From: Ypsolopha sequella | Taxonomy: Eukaryota; Arthropoda; Insecta; Lepidoptera; Ypsolophidae | Assembly (NCBI GenBank): GCA_934047225.1 | Contig: OW203986.1 | Span: forward strand, 15,751,221-15,815,220 | Direction of reading: 5' to 3' | Length of the DNA stretch: 64,000 nt | In this document: piece after piece, positions 1-11,856 of the stretch | Numbering within the stretch: position 1 is the stretch's first letter | Layout: each line of letters opens with the position of its first letter | Made by a program: the position numbers and the translations under genes | The notes under the pieces: model-generated | Seen by the model: only the letters and a program-made list of their open reading frames with translations | Told to the model about the DNA's origin: nothing | The model's database searches: none

Positions 1-240
1 ATTATTTTAATAACTTAAATTTAATTTAGCTGCAGACCACCCTAGGTGATCCCTAGGTGCAGTAAGCGAGGAGTGATTGGCATCGCTACTTGTACCATTT
101 TAATAAATATATAATTATTTTAATAACTTAAATTTAACTTAGCTGCAGACCACCCTAGGTGATCCCTAGATGCACTAAGCGAGTAGTGATTAGCATCGCT
201 GCGTGTATAATTTTAATAAATATATAAATTATTTCGGATT
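1..240. repeat. Tandem repeat, 113-bp unit, two copies, cut by window start
   Basis: Two head-to-tail copies begin at positions 1 and 114. Both contain the core CTGCAGACCACCCTAGGTGA and end in TTTTAATAAATATATAA. The second copy differs at a handful of bases. The array may continue to the left of the window, so its copy number is unknown. Confidence 0.85.
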
Positions 241-444
241 CAGAAATATATTTTGGGGGGATAAAGGATAGGTTTAATCGAGCTTTATCAGAAAATCATA
301 GTAAATAAATAGCATATCCTGTACTATTAAAATACGTGCGTAGTTAAGTAAATTGAATGCTAGTACAACATAAGTAGGAAATTATCATAATATACGTATA
401 GTAGTATAAAAGAAAAATGTTAGTTTTATCCGTATTCCTATTAT

Positions 445-612
445 AAATGCGAATGTGTGTTTGTTGGTTTGTCCTTCTTTCACGCAGCAACGGAGCAACG
501 GATCGACGTGATTTTTTGCATAGAGGTAGTTTATGGGCCGGAGAGCGACATTATGCTACTTTTGAACCCGAAAAATAAAAACTAAATCAGAGCGGGCAAA
601 AGCTAGTAATGT
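445..612 (+). mobile_element. Dispersed non-autonomous repeat (GGGCAAAAGCTAG end)
   Basis: The block starts with TATTATAAATGCGAATGTGT, has the middle motif AACGGATCGACGTGATTTTT, and ends in GGGCAAAAGCTAGTA. I recognise this arrangement as a very common lepidopteran dispersed repeat. Related copies lie at 13720-13905 and 13985-14190. There is no coding capacity. Confidence 0.55.
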
Positions 613-2330
613 ATATTTGGGAGGGGCTTCAGTCCTTTAGCCCTCCCCTTGGATCCGCCACTGATGTCTAGTTTCTTAAAAACATGATAAGTTTACGGAT
701 GCTGTCTGTAAGGAGGTCAATGATGTTTTCCAATTCAAGCCTATAATCTAAAAGTATACCAAATATTAAATTGTATTAAATTGAGCTGACACAGGCCATA
801 TACAGATTTAAAAAAAAATTTGGTTCCAAAATGCTTCTCTATGGGGAACACCATGTTTTGTTTGAACAAACAAAATTTGTATGAAATGCTGTTCAAACAA
901 AACACACTGCGTTATGTTAGTTAAGTAATCTTTAAAATGTTCGTACTAAATTCCCCTAATTCCACGTCTTTACAGTTTCATCAGAAGGAGAGGGATGGAA
1001 ACCTTGTCTAAGGCTTTAGCCAAAAAACTGAAACTAAGTTCGTAATAGTTGGGTAAAACAACAAAACCCTGAACAAAGCTAGGAGGTACTGGAAAAATAT
1101 TGATCCCGAAATTGAGCTGAGAGAAGTTCTAGAACATTTTAACTCAGCTGGTAAAAGTTGAATAAAAACTGAAATCCTGAAACAGCAAGAGTTCAAGAAA
1201 ACTGAATCCCTACTGACTGAACCTGCACAAGTAAAAAAAGCTTCCAAAGCTTTAGAAATCCGCTGGAAGGCTACAAAGTTTTAATCTTATTATTTTCATA
1301 GGTCCGGTAAATCTGTTTTCATCTCAATCAGAAAATGTTATTCATAATTACCTAAATATTTGACAACTAATTACCATTATTGCAATAAATCTAAATGAAC
1401 AAGATTTATTGAGAACCTTTCGGTCATCGTACTGACTCATGGGCTTGATTCGTCCAAGCTCATGGGCTATTAGAAGATGACGTGCAGGAATTATGTTAAT
1501 TTTCCCATAGTATTTACCTACTTCATAACGGCTTCCACAAGTTATTGTCAACATCATAAGTGTGGAGTCCCCGAGCCCACAATCTCTAACCGTGTAAAGT
1601 CTGGCCGGATACGAGGAGGGCAAATTATATTATTACATATTAATAAATCATGAAATTTGCAGCGATTGAAAAAAAGTAATTTGTTCTATTAAAGGAGAAG
1701 CAATATTTTGTAAACTAAAATTTGATCAAGTAGCCATTTCTAAAAAAAGAATAATTAGAAGTTTTGGTATCATTCAATTGAAGAAGGTATATTTACTTAA
1801 AATTATCAATAAATATTAATATACGGGTGGTCCGTTTTATGTTTATTTTCTTAAAATATAATTTAAAGGATCGTAAAATGATGTAATTAATGTTTATTAT
1901 GACGACATACCTTTATAGTACAATATTCTTCTTTTCCAATTTTAATCAAGCTTTAATTTACTAGAATAGCAATAATGTACTCTAGGGCGTCGCCGTCGTA
2001 GTGATCAGATAAAATAAAGTAAACGTACACGTAATATTTGTTACCTAAATATAAGTAATCCCGTAAAGATCTTAAAACAAAGCTATTAGTTTTTGCCATC
2101 GACTTATAACATTAAATAATAATTGTATTATATAAAATATTAATTTTATTATATATTTAAATAATTTGTGTTAACTGTCTGTCTAGATTTTAAGCTTAGA
2201 TTTAAGTCAATTTATGTGTATGTTTAAATTGTTAATATTGATTAGTTTTTGTAATTTCTTTTGATTTAATAATGCTAATGTTTTCTGATAATGCTGTGTT
2301 CACCTGTCATTGATTGCAACACCAGATCAA
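613..2330. other. Intergenic DNA without recognisable gene
   Basis: AT-rich sequence with only short chance reading frames. An imperfect repeat of ACAAAAT/CAAACAAAACA type lies near 850-905. I see no exon, RNA gene or transposon terminus that I can support. Confidence 0.5.
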
Positions 2331-2336
2331 GGCCTA

Positions 2337-2338
<2 letters not shown>

Positions 2339-2376
<38 letters not shown>
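2339..2376. repeat. (AT)n microsatellite
   Basis: An uninterrupted run of about 18 TA dinucleotides, followed by GTGTAGTTTG. It lies just upstream of the inverted-repeat element at 2433. Confidence 0.9.
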
Positions 2377-2380
<4 letters not shown>

Positions 2381-2432
2381 AGTTTGTGTTGACATTGTTG
2401 ATGTACCTTTTTGATAAATAAATAAGTAAATA

Positions 2433-2699
2433 TACAACGTGTAACAGAAAGGTGTAACCATATTTGAAGAGCTTATTCAGTCAATGGTATAAGACAACTT
2501 TTACTATGGAACAAAACCTGTATCTCGAAAAAAAATGTTTACTGTTTCATAGAAAAATGCAATGCCGCTCGGCCGAAATGTATGGAAGGACAGATTTTTT
2601 TTTTGAGATTTCTGGGTTGGCTCTATAGTAAAAGTTGTTCTATACCATTGACTGAATAAGCTCTTCTAATATGGTTACACCTTTCTGTTGCACGTTGTA
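2433..2699. mobile_element. MITE family A, copy 1
   Basis: A 267-bp element with long imperfect terminal inverted repeats. The left end reads TACAACGTGTAACAGAAAGG and the right end is its near-exact reverse complement. The inverted arms extend about 80 bp inward and include AAGAGCTTATTCAGTCAATG. The element is flanked by TA, which would fit a TA target duplication. It is non-coding. A second copy lies at 11313-11573. Confidence 0.85.
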
Positions 2700-2837
2700 T
2701 AGGGTGTTGATTTGGTCAGCAACTTTGATCATTGTAGGTGATTTTAACAGAGAATTTTTTGGGATAAATGTCGTGAAAATAACCGACCCTGTGACGGAAG
2801 TTGCTGACCAAATTAACACCCTGAATTAGCTTTATAT

Positions 2838-3001
2838 TGATGTTGATTCGGTGTAGCACAATTTAAGTTATTTGAGAGGTCTAAACTTAATTTAAGCGTT
2901 CTATCTTTCTCTTTTCGATACAGAAAGAAGAAGACAGAACGCTTAAATTAAGTTAAGTGCTTTAAAATTCGTTAAAACGTGCTACGGCGAATCGACATCA
3001 T
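2838..3001. mobile_element. MITE family B, copy 1
   Basis: A snap-back element of about 160 bp. Its ends read TGATGTTGATTCGGTGTAGC and the inverse CTACGGCGAATCGACATCA. An inner inverted pair AACTTAATTTAAGCGTTCT surrounds a purine-rich centre. Relatives are at 27240-27400 and 63231-63370. Confidence 0.8.
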
Positions 3002-3535
3002 TATGTAATATATTAGAAAATACTACGTCATGTATAAATACGTCAAAATACCAGATTCATATAAAGATAAACGTACCGTGTCATTTTTTTGCGATGAGAC
3101 AAATCATGAATTTTCTTAAAAGTTAACTTTATGAGACAAAAAATATCTACAACATACATAGAGCATGATAGTGAAGAATTTACACATAGGTAATATTATT
3201 TATGATGACCTTGAGACGTCTTTGTGGACAAATGAGTAGGCAAAAAGTAGGAGCATTGAACCTCTACATTTAAGCTGTCTTTTTATCAAGCGATTAAGAA
3301 ATTAATTTTAATTGCCCAATTGTCTATAAAACTTCACGTTGAAACATGAAAATCTTGATAGGATCTCAGAGGCAGAGAAAGATAACTGTAAAAGTGGAAA
3401 CGTATGCACGAATTGACCAGTAACAAGTAAAGGTACCCATTAGAAAGGTAGGAATGCAAAAAAAAATTCATGTACTTTACTTCCTAACCTAATTAAGTAA
3501 TTAATAACTAAGTACATTTAGGTAGGTACGATCCT

Positions 3536-3925
3536 TGTCTAACCGGTCGGCCACAGTTTCAGGCTTCGTGAGGCGCGCCAAGAGGTTCTTCTTGCGATGG
3601 CGCCGGCGGAGAGAAACAATGTATGAAGTTGTATAGAGCCGGCCATGGGTCGCCGCTCGCGCGTCTTGTCCTGCTTCGAGTGACTTGCGCTCTCAGGACG
3701 GCGGTGTGCGGGGAGGCGGGCGGTTGAAACAGTGATCGAGCGCACAGGACGAACCTAGTGTCGAACGCTTTGAGCGAGCGAGCGCGCTATACATCCGATG
3801 CGGTCGAAGGCGCCAACGGGTGTCGTGGCAGGGTAAAGCCCGTCGCAAAAACCACCTGGAAGCGCAGCAAGAAGCGCCGCCAGAAGCCTGAAGCTGTGGC
3901 CCTGGCGTTATGATTACTGAATTAA
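3536..3925. other. GC-rich, CpG-rich island of unknown nature
   Basis: This stretch stands out from the AT-rich surroundings by its GC and CpG content. Its two ends are related in inverted orientation: GGCCACAGTTTCAGGCTTC near 3549 matches the reverse complement of GAAGCCTGAAGCTGTGGCC near 3886. The short reading frames on both strands have no recognised similarity. It could be a promoter with a non-coding exon, or a repeat remnant. Confidence 0.4.
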
Positions 3926-4202
3926 TTAAATTCAGACAACACTGACCAACAGACAGACATACTCCCCCAGCCATAACATACATAACCCGCATATGCCATC
4001 TCTTACAACCCCTCACAAACCCTATCACTCCCTCCTCACAAACACTCCCACACTTACTCTCGCAACTTCTCTTCCTGATATTGTTTCACCTCTTTCGCAT
4101 CCATCAATCTATACAATATCTTCTACTTTAAAATTAAATAGTTTAGAATTATGTGTCAATGTCAACATCTATATTTACATGTCAAATATCTTTTTTATTT
4201 AT

Positions 4203-4252
4203 TTATTCGACTGACGACGACCACAAGTTGGTCGAAATATATTTCGAAACGG
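4203..4252 (+). ncRNA. Hammerhead-like motif, copy 1
   Basis: The sequence runs TTCGA, CTGACGA, a hairpin GACCA-CAAGT-TGGTC, then GAAATATATT and TCGAA. TTCGA and TCGAA can pair as an outer stem. The order CTGANGA, stem, GAAA resembles the catalytic core of a hammerhead ribozyme with a minimal third helix. One extra C lies between the core and the hairpin, so activity is doubtful. Related motifs occur at 40796, 46264, 46421, 44608 and 55605. Confidence 0.4.
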
Positions 4253-6290
4253 ATTAGTTTGTAGGTTTAAATAGTACACAGGTGAATTTTGAAATTTACG
4301 TTGATGTAACCGTAATAATTTTAGGATGTATTTATAAATTAATTTAGATGAGAAAACAATTGAAATTAGTTCTATTAAAAATAGCAATAGAAAATTTTAC
4401 AAACTTAATTTATGTTTATCATAAAATCACAACGGAACAACTTGAAATAGTAGAACTGACATAATATGATTTAAACTTAGAATAATTATTCTAGGGATTT
4501 AAAACGGCTAAAACTGCAACTACATAAATAAAATACCTATTACAAGAATCGAGAGTGTAACATCTACAATAAGACATACAGTAGGTAGACTGCTGCCTCC
4601 ACGTGTGCCCTTTACTTGGCTTTACCCTACCTCTTTTTGAGTGACTATAATTTCTGAGGATTTATGGTTTTAATTTAACTTTAAAAACCAATCAATAAAA
4701 CAATAAGTAAGTATATAAATAATTTTAATGAACTCAGTTATATTTATAATAATTGGTGTCAGGTTTAAGGTCACATTGTATTTTAACACTGAGTCCCTGT
4801 TTATTACATATATACCTAATAGATTGTTTACTTTTAGGTATTTATATTTTTATTTTACTTTATGTCACTAGAGTTACCCAAATATACAATACCCATAAAA
4901 TACCCAAATAATAATTAGCAAAATAGATGTGCCTCTATTAGGTACAATAGAATAACTAAATAAATATTATAAATAGTTACTATATAGCCATAGATAAAAG
5001 ATACCCGAAAGAATTGGTCACAAATTCAAAATAGATTTTTGCGTAATTAACCCTAGAAAACTCTGCAGCTATAATCGGAAAAATCGTGAAAACCAACGTT
5101 TTTAGATAGCACCGAGATAAAGTAAGTAAGTAAGTACTTTCAGACGAAATACAGAAATACTAAATCTTAGAGCATGTCTAAATAAACCAAACATTGCATT
5201 TCCTGATAAAGTCCCAAACTTTACTTACTAAAAGTCAGTCTAAGAAATAAGAAATCATTTAATAATTTTTTAAAACTTGAAAAATGCAAAACAATAACAG
5301 TATTATTTCTCTAACGGAACACGCGCAGGTTGTCAAATCATGGTTACATGGGGTGGCCAGGCGTTGATTTTCTATCTCCAATTTAGGTGTGTTTTATTTT
5401 ACGTAAGTCAGTCAACCAACATTTTTCAATTTAACGTGATAAAAAAAGTAAAGTAATGATTTTGGTTATTTATTATTAAAAAACCTACTCAAAAACGGGG
5501 AAGCAAAACCCTAACTCGTCTGACCGTCTGATTGACCCAACCATTTTTCTAATAAGGATAAAGCTATGGATTTAAAATGTCAACCTATTTCAAGTAGGTA
5601 TAGGTATAGGAATAAAATCTGTAAGTTCCTTACAGACTCTTCTCATTTCCGGTGCTCATCCCCACGCTGCACTGGGTTCATAAAGAAAGTTCAATTCGCG
5701 TCTCTAAAAAACTCTACATTTATGGGGATGCTCAAACATTTTTATTTGCACAGAGTCGAGTAATTTTTCTTCAATGACGGAACACTAGCAACATATTTTC
5801 ATATAATCTTCATCTGTAACAAGCAGTTAATTAGCAGCGTGTATGATCTAATGAATTATTTATTTGTACCTGAATAAGGAGATGAACAATGGACGACACA
5901 AGTGGAAGTAGGCACACCGCATGATTGTATCAGCAAATATATGAGGACATGACACCTGATTTATGACTGTCGCCAGAAGGACCAGCCGTTTAAGTGGATT
6001 TAAGTGGAAGGTGGCACGAAACATGGGTAAAAGTTTAAAAGAAAAGCTTCGCCTTCAGTGAAACATCAAAAAATGCATAGAAAGGAAGAAGAAAGAAAAT
6101 ATATTTATTTGTCAATAAACAACCAATTAAACAAAAACTTAACATTAAACAGACAAAAAGGACGCAGCTCAGCAAAATGCTGTGAGTGCGTACATCTGCA
6201 CAGCGCTGATTTTCAGCTGTCCCTGTTCTCACTAAATATTACAAGTAGAGCGGGTAGATTGATTTTTTAATAAATATTGCAGATAAAGTC
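4253..6290. other. Intergenic AT-rich DNA, no gene recognised
   Basis: Only short unconserved-looking frames are present, for example around 5566-5763 and 6035-6270 on both strands. Short GTAA repeats occur near 5120-5135. No terminal repeat, splice-bounded exon or RNA gene could be supported. Confidence 0.5.
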
Positions 6291-6293
6291 CCA

Positions 6294-6340
6294 AACTATA
6301 TATATATAGACACATATATATATATATATATATATATCCT
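6294..6340. repeat. (TA)n microsatellite, interrupted
   Basis: Two runs of TA dinucleotides separated by GACACA. Confidence 0.85.
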
Positions 6341-6446
6341 TGCGTTTCAGTCACGTATTACTAGCAGTACCTATAATAGATAAGAAAACTAACCAGTTAT
6401 GTTTATACTAATTTTACGCATATTTTTTGACTTCGTAGTTGTCTAA

Positions 6447-6628
6447 CAGGATCGAACTACAAACTCTCAAAGAAGCTTGGTCGAGATAAGTTAGTCCGAC
6501 AAACGCTGCGCTGCGCCCTGCTCGGAACTCACGCTGGATCTAAAATCGTTTAGATACGCCGATTTTCGATATAGCTTCCATTCGGACTAAACGATTTTGA
6601 CCTAGCGTTTCGAGTTTGTAGTTCGATC
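6447..6628. mobile_element. Short inverted-repeat element
   Basis: The left end GGATCGAACTACAAACTC is matched by GAGTTTGTAGTTCGATCC on the right, a perfect 18-bp inverted repeat about 180 bp apart. The interior has a further inverted pair around AAATCGTTTAG. It is non-coding and consistent with a small MITE. Confidence 0.7.
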
Positions 6629-7097
6629 CAATGTTGTAACTTCCTAAAAACAGCAAAGACTTTTGCGAAGAAAATATGCATAAGTCAAACCTTTTCATAT
6701 CTGAACCACAAGTAAATATACAAATACGAGTAACACTGACCCTTAATAAACATATCAGCAATAGAAGTAATCAACAGTAATTGCTTCACGTGATAGATGC
6801 ATATAATGATGTTAAATACAGAGATTTAGTTAAATTAACATAAGTCCTGTTTACCGAGTGATTTATGATGCCGACATGATCGTCTGCATACTTACGGACA
6901 CGCCTTGATAGCGGGTTAGTTAGGTAAGTAAACATTGCACTTATCACATTTTACACATAGTCGATGGATTCGTTCGATGGTTCTTGGTGGAATATCATCT
7001 TCAATAAATTATATACAAATTCTTGTACTTTTATTCCGTAAATATTTATTTTACTTCAGGCGACCAAATATAAATTTTATAAGTAATTTAAGGAAAT

Positions 7098-7340
7098 CAG
7101 TAAGTTGAAGTGGCAGTGGACTGGCCATATTTGTCGCCGACGTGATAACCGTTGGGGTCGTAAGTCATTGGAATAGAGACCACGTACAGCAAAGCGCAGC
7201 GTAGGCCACCCTCGTGCCCGCTGGACTGACGATCTGAAGGACGTTGCGGGTGGCGGCTGGATGAGGATGACTGAGGTGTGGGGAGGCCTATGTCCAGCAG
7301 TGGACGAATACGGGCTGGTGGATGGATGGATGGATGGAAT
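7098..7340 (+). mobile_element. RTE-type LINE 3' fragment
   Basis: The plus strand encodes a broken C-terminus typical of RTE retrotransposons: KWQWTGHICRR, then RWGRK, an in-frame stop, then RARWTDDLKDVAGGGWMR and the GLCPAV/YVQQW-type ending. It closes in a (TGGA)n microsatellite, as RTE elements often do. The in-frame TAG near 7174 and a later frame shift mark it as dead. A minus-strand relative lies at 35800-36100. Confidence 0.8.
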
Positions 7341-7659
7341 TTAAGGAAAAAACGGAAATAGTAGATTATGCACCAAGGGAATAAAGCAGTGTCTTACGTC
7401 ACGGGCTGCATAACGCTTAACGCTCAGGGTTCAAGCTGCCCAAGACGAAGAAAGGCTTTATCTCAGAGGAGCATATTCTACTTTTCACACCTTCTGCGAG
7501 ACAATCTGCTGTATATATTAATTTAAATATTGTGTTTGATGCTTATTGTAGATCTGAGCATTGAATAAATGCACCATAGGCTGCTTGACCTTCAAGTTTC
7601 TGCTAAATGTTGGAAATAAACTAAAAGCGTCGTAATTCCGACACAGTCTTGTACAAGCC

Positions 7660-7732
7660 TATGGCAATTTTGTTCAATGGAGAACAACAAAAGTGGGACT
7701 TTTGTTGTTCTCCATTGAACAAAATTGCCATA
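7660..7732. repeat. Perfect hairpin, 35-bp arms, 3-nt loop
   Basis: Positions 7660-7694 are the exact reverse complement of 7698-7732, with only GGG between. The arms begin TATGGCAATTTTGTTCAATG. The outer flanks continue the pairing with one mismatch. Such a structure could extrude as a cruciform or be transcribed as a hairpin RNA. Confidence 0.95.
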
Positions 7733-8733
7733 AGCTTTTTCGTATCTGTATTTTGATTTTTTCCGGTTGTAGATTATTAATAATCTCTAAAGCGTCTGTT
7801 TTGATAAACTCTGGTGTAGAATCACTGTCGCTCGACATTGTTTGTCAACACGAATATTGCAATAACATTCACTGAAAATCACAGCACCAAACACCGTTTT
7901 GTTTCACATTCTTTGAAATCGTGCCCTTTTGTTTTTTTTGAGTTCTGCTTATGGTGGCCCGTTTGATTTTCGAACAAACCTCTTTACAATGCCAAATGGT
8001 CATTTTTTTACTCAGAGTTTTTAAACAACGAGTTTTCACACAAATTTAACGTTCCAAATTCAAATCGCTTTACTCCCTTGGGAGTTTCATACAACTTTAC
8101 CTCCCTTAAGAGGTACTTTACGTTGAGATTGCATGATATGTATCTAATTGGACATTGTCGAGCAGGTGGTGTAAAAAACATTTTACACATAATTTGGGCT
8201 AAACACCTAAAATTCATTGAATAAGTAAAAATAAATTGTTGGAATTCTTTTTAAACAGCGATGGCTTTCGTTAACCTTTGAGTATTGACGTGGCTTTCGT
8301 AGGACATATCTAGTGATGTGATGTCTGAAGGACAGCCAAGTGCGTGTCACGCCACGCGCTGTGTAGGGTTCCGTAGTTGTCTGTCACGATATGCGGACTT
8401 AGAAGGTTCATAAACTTATAATTACTACCTGTTTTACACAACTAACAACTTCATCAAAGCAATTTTCAATGGAATTTGTACGAAATTTTTATTTTAAGTT
8501 GGTCGACTATTGCTCGGTAACTTGTATATTTTTATTAAAAAAATCTATAATAGCTAGCAAAATTTCCAAAATTAAAACTTTTGATATTGTTGAAACTCCT
8601 CTAATAAAATATGCTTGAAGTACATGGTTCCTATTCGTCAAACGAGGAGAAAAGTTGTGTTTGAAGACCTCATTTCAACAATTATTATCGAGGAAAACCG
8701 ACGAAAAGGAAATAAATTACTATCCAAACATGT

Positions 8734-8788
8734 TTTCCAATTACAAAACCCTAGACTATAATATAGTCTAGGGTTTTGTAATTGGAAA
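8734..8788. repeat. Perfect palindrome, 27-bp arms, 1-nt centre
   Basis: Positions 8734-8760 (TTTCCAATTACAAAACCCTA...) are exactly reverse-complementary to 8762-8788, with a single A at 8761. No coding sequence is near. Confidence 0.95.
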
Positions 8789-9194
8789 TTATAGTCAAAT
8801 GTATATTATAGTCAATATATATTATTGTCAGTATAATAAAGTATAATAGTCAAATTGATTATAAAAATATCCGTGTATAAAAGTCCTATGGATCAAATAA
8901 CATGGTAATTTTTTCGCGTGTGAGTATTATTGCTATATACCTACACGACGACACATCTAAAATTGTCCAATTTTGCCCGCATGCAAAAATATGATGTCAC
9001 TTCCGGTTATGATTTTGAGCGTGTCTTATTTTATAAGGTATACGTCAGTGAAATTTATACCAAATTGAAGGTTTCGATGTGAAAAATAAAAGTGTCGAAG
9101 GTCGACAAGCTTTATCTATCCACTACTCCGTCGACCGCCATAGAAGGTATTTTTATTTTCTTGAATCGTTGTAAACATCGATAGTCAACTAGTT

Positions 9195-9445
9195 TTGAAC
9201 TCTAAATTTGCTTAAAAAAAAATAGGTCGACACTATTTAATTTTATCCCACCGTCGCCTCAGTTTTATAACAAGAAAGCTTATGACAATATTGTTAATCT
9301 ATATAGATTATATATTTATGAATTCGATTATCCATGTTTTGTTTTCGAATACTAACATAGTTTTTTAATTAATTATAATTACCCAAAAAAATAGGCCGAC
9401 ACTATTTTTAGTTACCCGTATTCCATGGTCGACTGAGTTTTAATT
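9195..9445. repeat. Diverged direct repeat
   Basis: Two segments about 180 bp apart share AAAAAAATAGGYCGACACTAT followed by a TTAT/TTAC CCC...TCGnCTnAGTTTTA arrangement. This is probably an old tandem duplication. No gene is recognised around it. Confidence 0.5.
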
Positions 9446-9485
9446 TCTGGAAAACACAGCCATATTCATACCGGAGGCTTAGTAG

Positions 9486-9720
9486 GTGATCAGTATCACG
9501 AATCAACAACACTTTCGAATTTCGAATAAAATGTCCTCCCATAGTAACTAACTCGGTCGGGGCTGGGGTTGCGTTTATAGGGAATACGAAAAATATTATT
9601 TACAAATTTCACAAGAATCCCCTTCGTATCCACATCGTACTGAGCACTTACCGAGTCTTCAGTATGAATTTGGCTATATAAAAAAATTTCAACTTATATT
9701 AGTCTCCTTATTTTAACATG
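9486..9720. mobile_element. Related to GATCAGCATCATGAA element
   Basis: It starts with GTGATCAGTATCACGAATCA and ends near CAGTATGAATTTGGCTATAT. The same two motifs bracket the inverted-repeat element at 55863-56090, and the right motif alone recurs at 48800-48840. This copy is more degenerate. Confidence 0.45.
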
Positions 9721-10544
9721 ATCCCGCTGGCTGAAGGTTGACGTCGAAGGTTGATTTTTCAGAAAGAAAAGCAGCACAAATTGTAATTAGCAAATAAATC
9801 AAGTAAAACTAATATAGACCGACTTGCCTGTCGTCCAAGTCCACAGGAAAGTTGGTTAAAGGCGGTCCTTCCATGTCGTGATACATACCTACATTTAACA
9901 CATTCGCCCGTGGCCTCTGAGCAAATTCTCGTGGTATTCCATGTAGGTCATACTTACATACATTTTCTACATAGTGGGTAGCAAGAACGTAGGCTGGATC
10001 GTGGCCCTAAAATATCGATGAGTGCTTACAATCGATAAGAAAGGATACGGTGGAACATAATAATTTAAAAATTTATATAATAGGTCATTACATATGAAAT
10101 TGCTGAAATTTTGTTACAGATTCATGAGTTTATAATTTCTGTAATTCAATAGCTATTTCAATGATTTGTTTTTTATTTGAAAGTTTATTTCAAGGTTTTA
10201 TATCTACGTATTAAATTTTGTTTTTATTTTCAGTTTGATTATGAAAATTAAATCTTCAAAAAAAGTTCGTCCTAAATGCCATCCATTTCCATGATAAGAT
10301 TCGTAATGATTTTTTTACAGCTGACTCTTTTCAAATATTTAATTAATGTTGCTGTTAGCTTAATGTTGTCTTATTCATATACAAAAGAAATAACATAATT
10401 TGGATTTGTCATTCCTAAAAAAAATGCAAATATGTTAATACTGAAAATTGAGTTTCCTTCAAATTCTCTATAGAAAACGGCAATTTCATATGTAAATATC
10501 TAGTATATAGTAGTATCACCAACATCTATAGCTCTATATATATA

Positions 10545-11020
10545 GCCTTACAGCCGTTCTCGGCTACAGCGACAGCTTCTTTAACTCCTGTCAAGTTTGA
10601 GAGCTAAGCTGTCCAGCTCTCTGATGTGCTCTCAAGTGAATCGTAACCGATTTTTGCATTAAATGTACGCCCACAAGGGCGCACGTCAGCACACCATTCA
10701 TGTAGTTGTAAGAGATGTTCGCAGGTGGCCGAGACTTAAGTTCGTCCCTTTTTCGGTCTAAATCGGACCTTCGTTCTTGTTCAAAGTCATAAACTTTCCT
10801 TTGAACAAGGTTCCGCCACTCTGCGCGTTGAGCTGCCTTATCCTCCCACTGCGACGGCTAAATGTTGCATATTTTTAAGTGTCTTTTCAGAACATCCTTG
10901 TACCTTAGGTACTGGCCTCCACTTTTTCGCTTTCCGAACTGGAGTTCTGAAAAGAAAATGCGCTTCGCCACTCGGTCCTCCGCCATCCGCGACACGCGAT
11001 CTATAGCTCTAATACACGGA
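10545..11020 (-). mobile_element. LINE C-terminal fragment (minus strand), degenerate
   Basis: The minus strand encodes [19 protein letters not shown], then [20 protein letters not shown], then a stop, then SQWEDKAAQRAEWRNLV. This run of F-x-EL, G-x-R-x2-G-x6-RYKD-x2-K and W-x2-A-x2-R-x-WR motifs is the usual C-terminus of a family of non-LTR retrotransposon ORF2 proteins. Stops and frame breaks show it is a relic. Confidence 0.7.
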
Positions 11021-11312
11021 CGTCACATAAAATCTGCCGATGAGTTGCCAAAACGCCGAATACTTGACAAAAAAACTTACCATAACATCGCTATTCTTTA
11101 ACTCGTTAAATCAAGAGTACATCGTCATAACACGAGTTCATCTGTTTGCAAATACGCCTCATTTGATACGGAAATATATTTTTTATGGCATATCGTGTAC
11201 GAGTAGGTATGCATCGAGATATGCCATGATCGTAGTAGGCGGAAATCTGTACGCTCTGTCCGCTTCACCTCCGCAGAGAAGTGAAACAATAGTTAACAAT
11301 CATAGTATAGTA

Positions 11313-11573
11313 TACAAGTGTAACGGAAAGGTGTAACCATATTTGGAGAGCTTATTGTCAATGATATAGAACAACTTTTACTATGGAACAAAACATGTAT
11401 CTCGAAAAAAAATAAACTGTTTCATAGAAAAATGCAATGCCGCTCGGCCGAAATGTATGGAAGGGCAGATTTTTTTTTTGAGATTTCGTTGTTGGCTCCA
11501 TAGTAAAAGTTGTTAGTACCATTGACTGAATAAGCTCTTCAAATATGATTACACCTTTATGTTACACATTGTA
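11313..11573. mobile_element. MITE family A, copy 2
   Basis: Same architecture as 2433-2699. It opens with TACAAGTGTAACGGAAAGG and closes with CACCTTTATGTTACACATTG. The inner sequence GCAATGCCGCTCGGCCGAAA is shared exactly with copy 1. Confidence 0.85.
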
Positions 11574-11739
11574 TAAGGTTAAATAATATTAGTTTAATAT
11601 AGTTATCAAAACATAGGTAGTACTAGTCTACATGAACAACTGTTTGTATGGGAGCTAAGCGAAATTCGTAACTTTTTTTAACTATCTCACATACAAATTG
11701 CCTCGATCAGCTGACTGGTCCAGTATGGAAAGGTGAAAA

Positions 11740-11850
11740 CAAAATTTTAAGAATTTTGCACAATCCTAATAATAAAAGTTGTTCATTTGGAGATGTTCTA
11801 CATAATTATGTTTAAAATTTCGCCAACTAATTTACTTTAACCTTATATAC
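11740..11850. repeat. Dispersed repeat fragment shared with 52648-52742
   Basis: The block from AAGAATTTTGCACAA to TTTAACCTTATATA matches, with substitutions and small gaps, the block at 52648-52742 in an intron of the LDLa gene. No terminal repeats could be defined. Confidence 0.6.
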
Positions 11851-11856
11851 TTAGAA

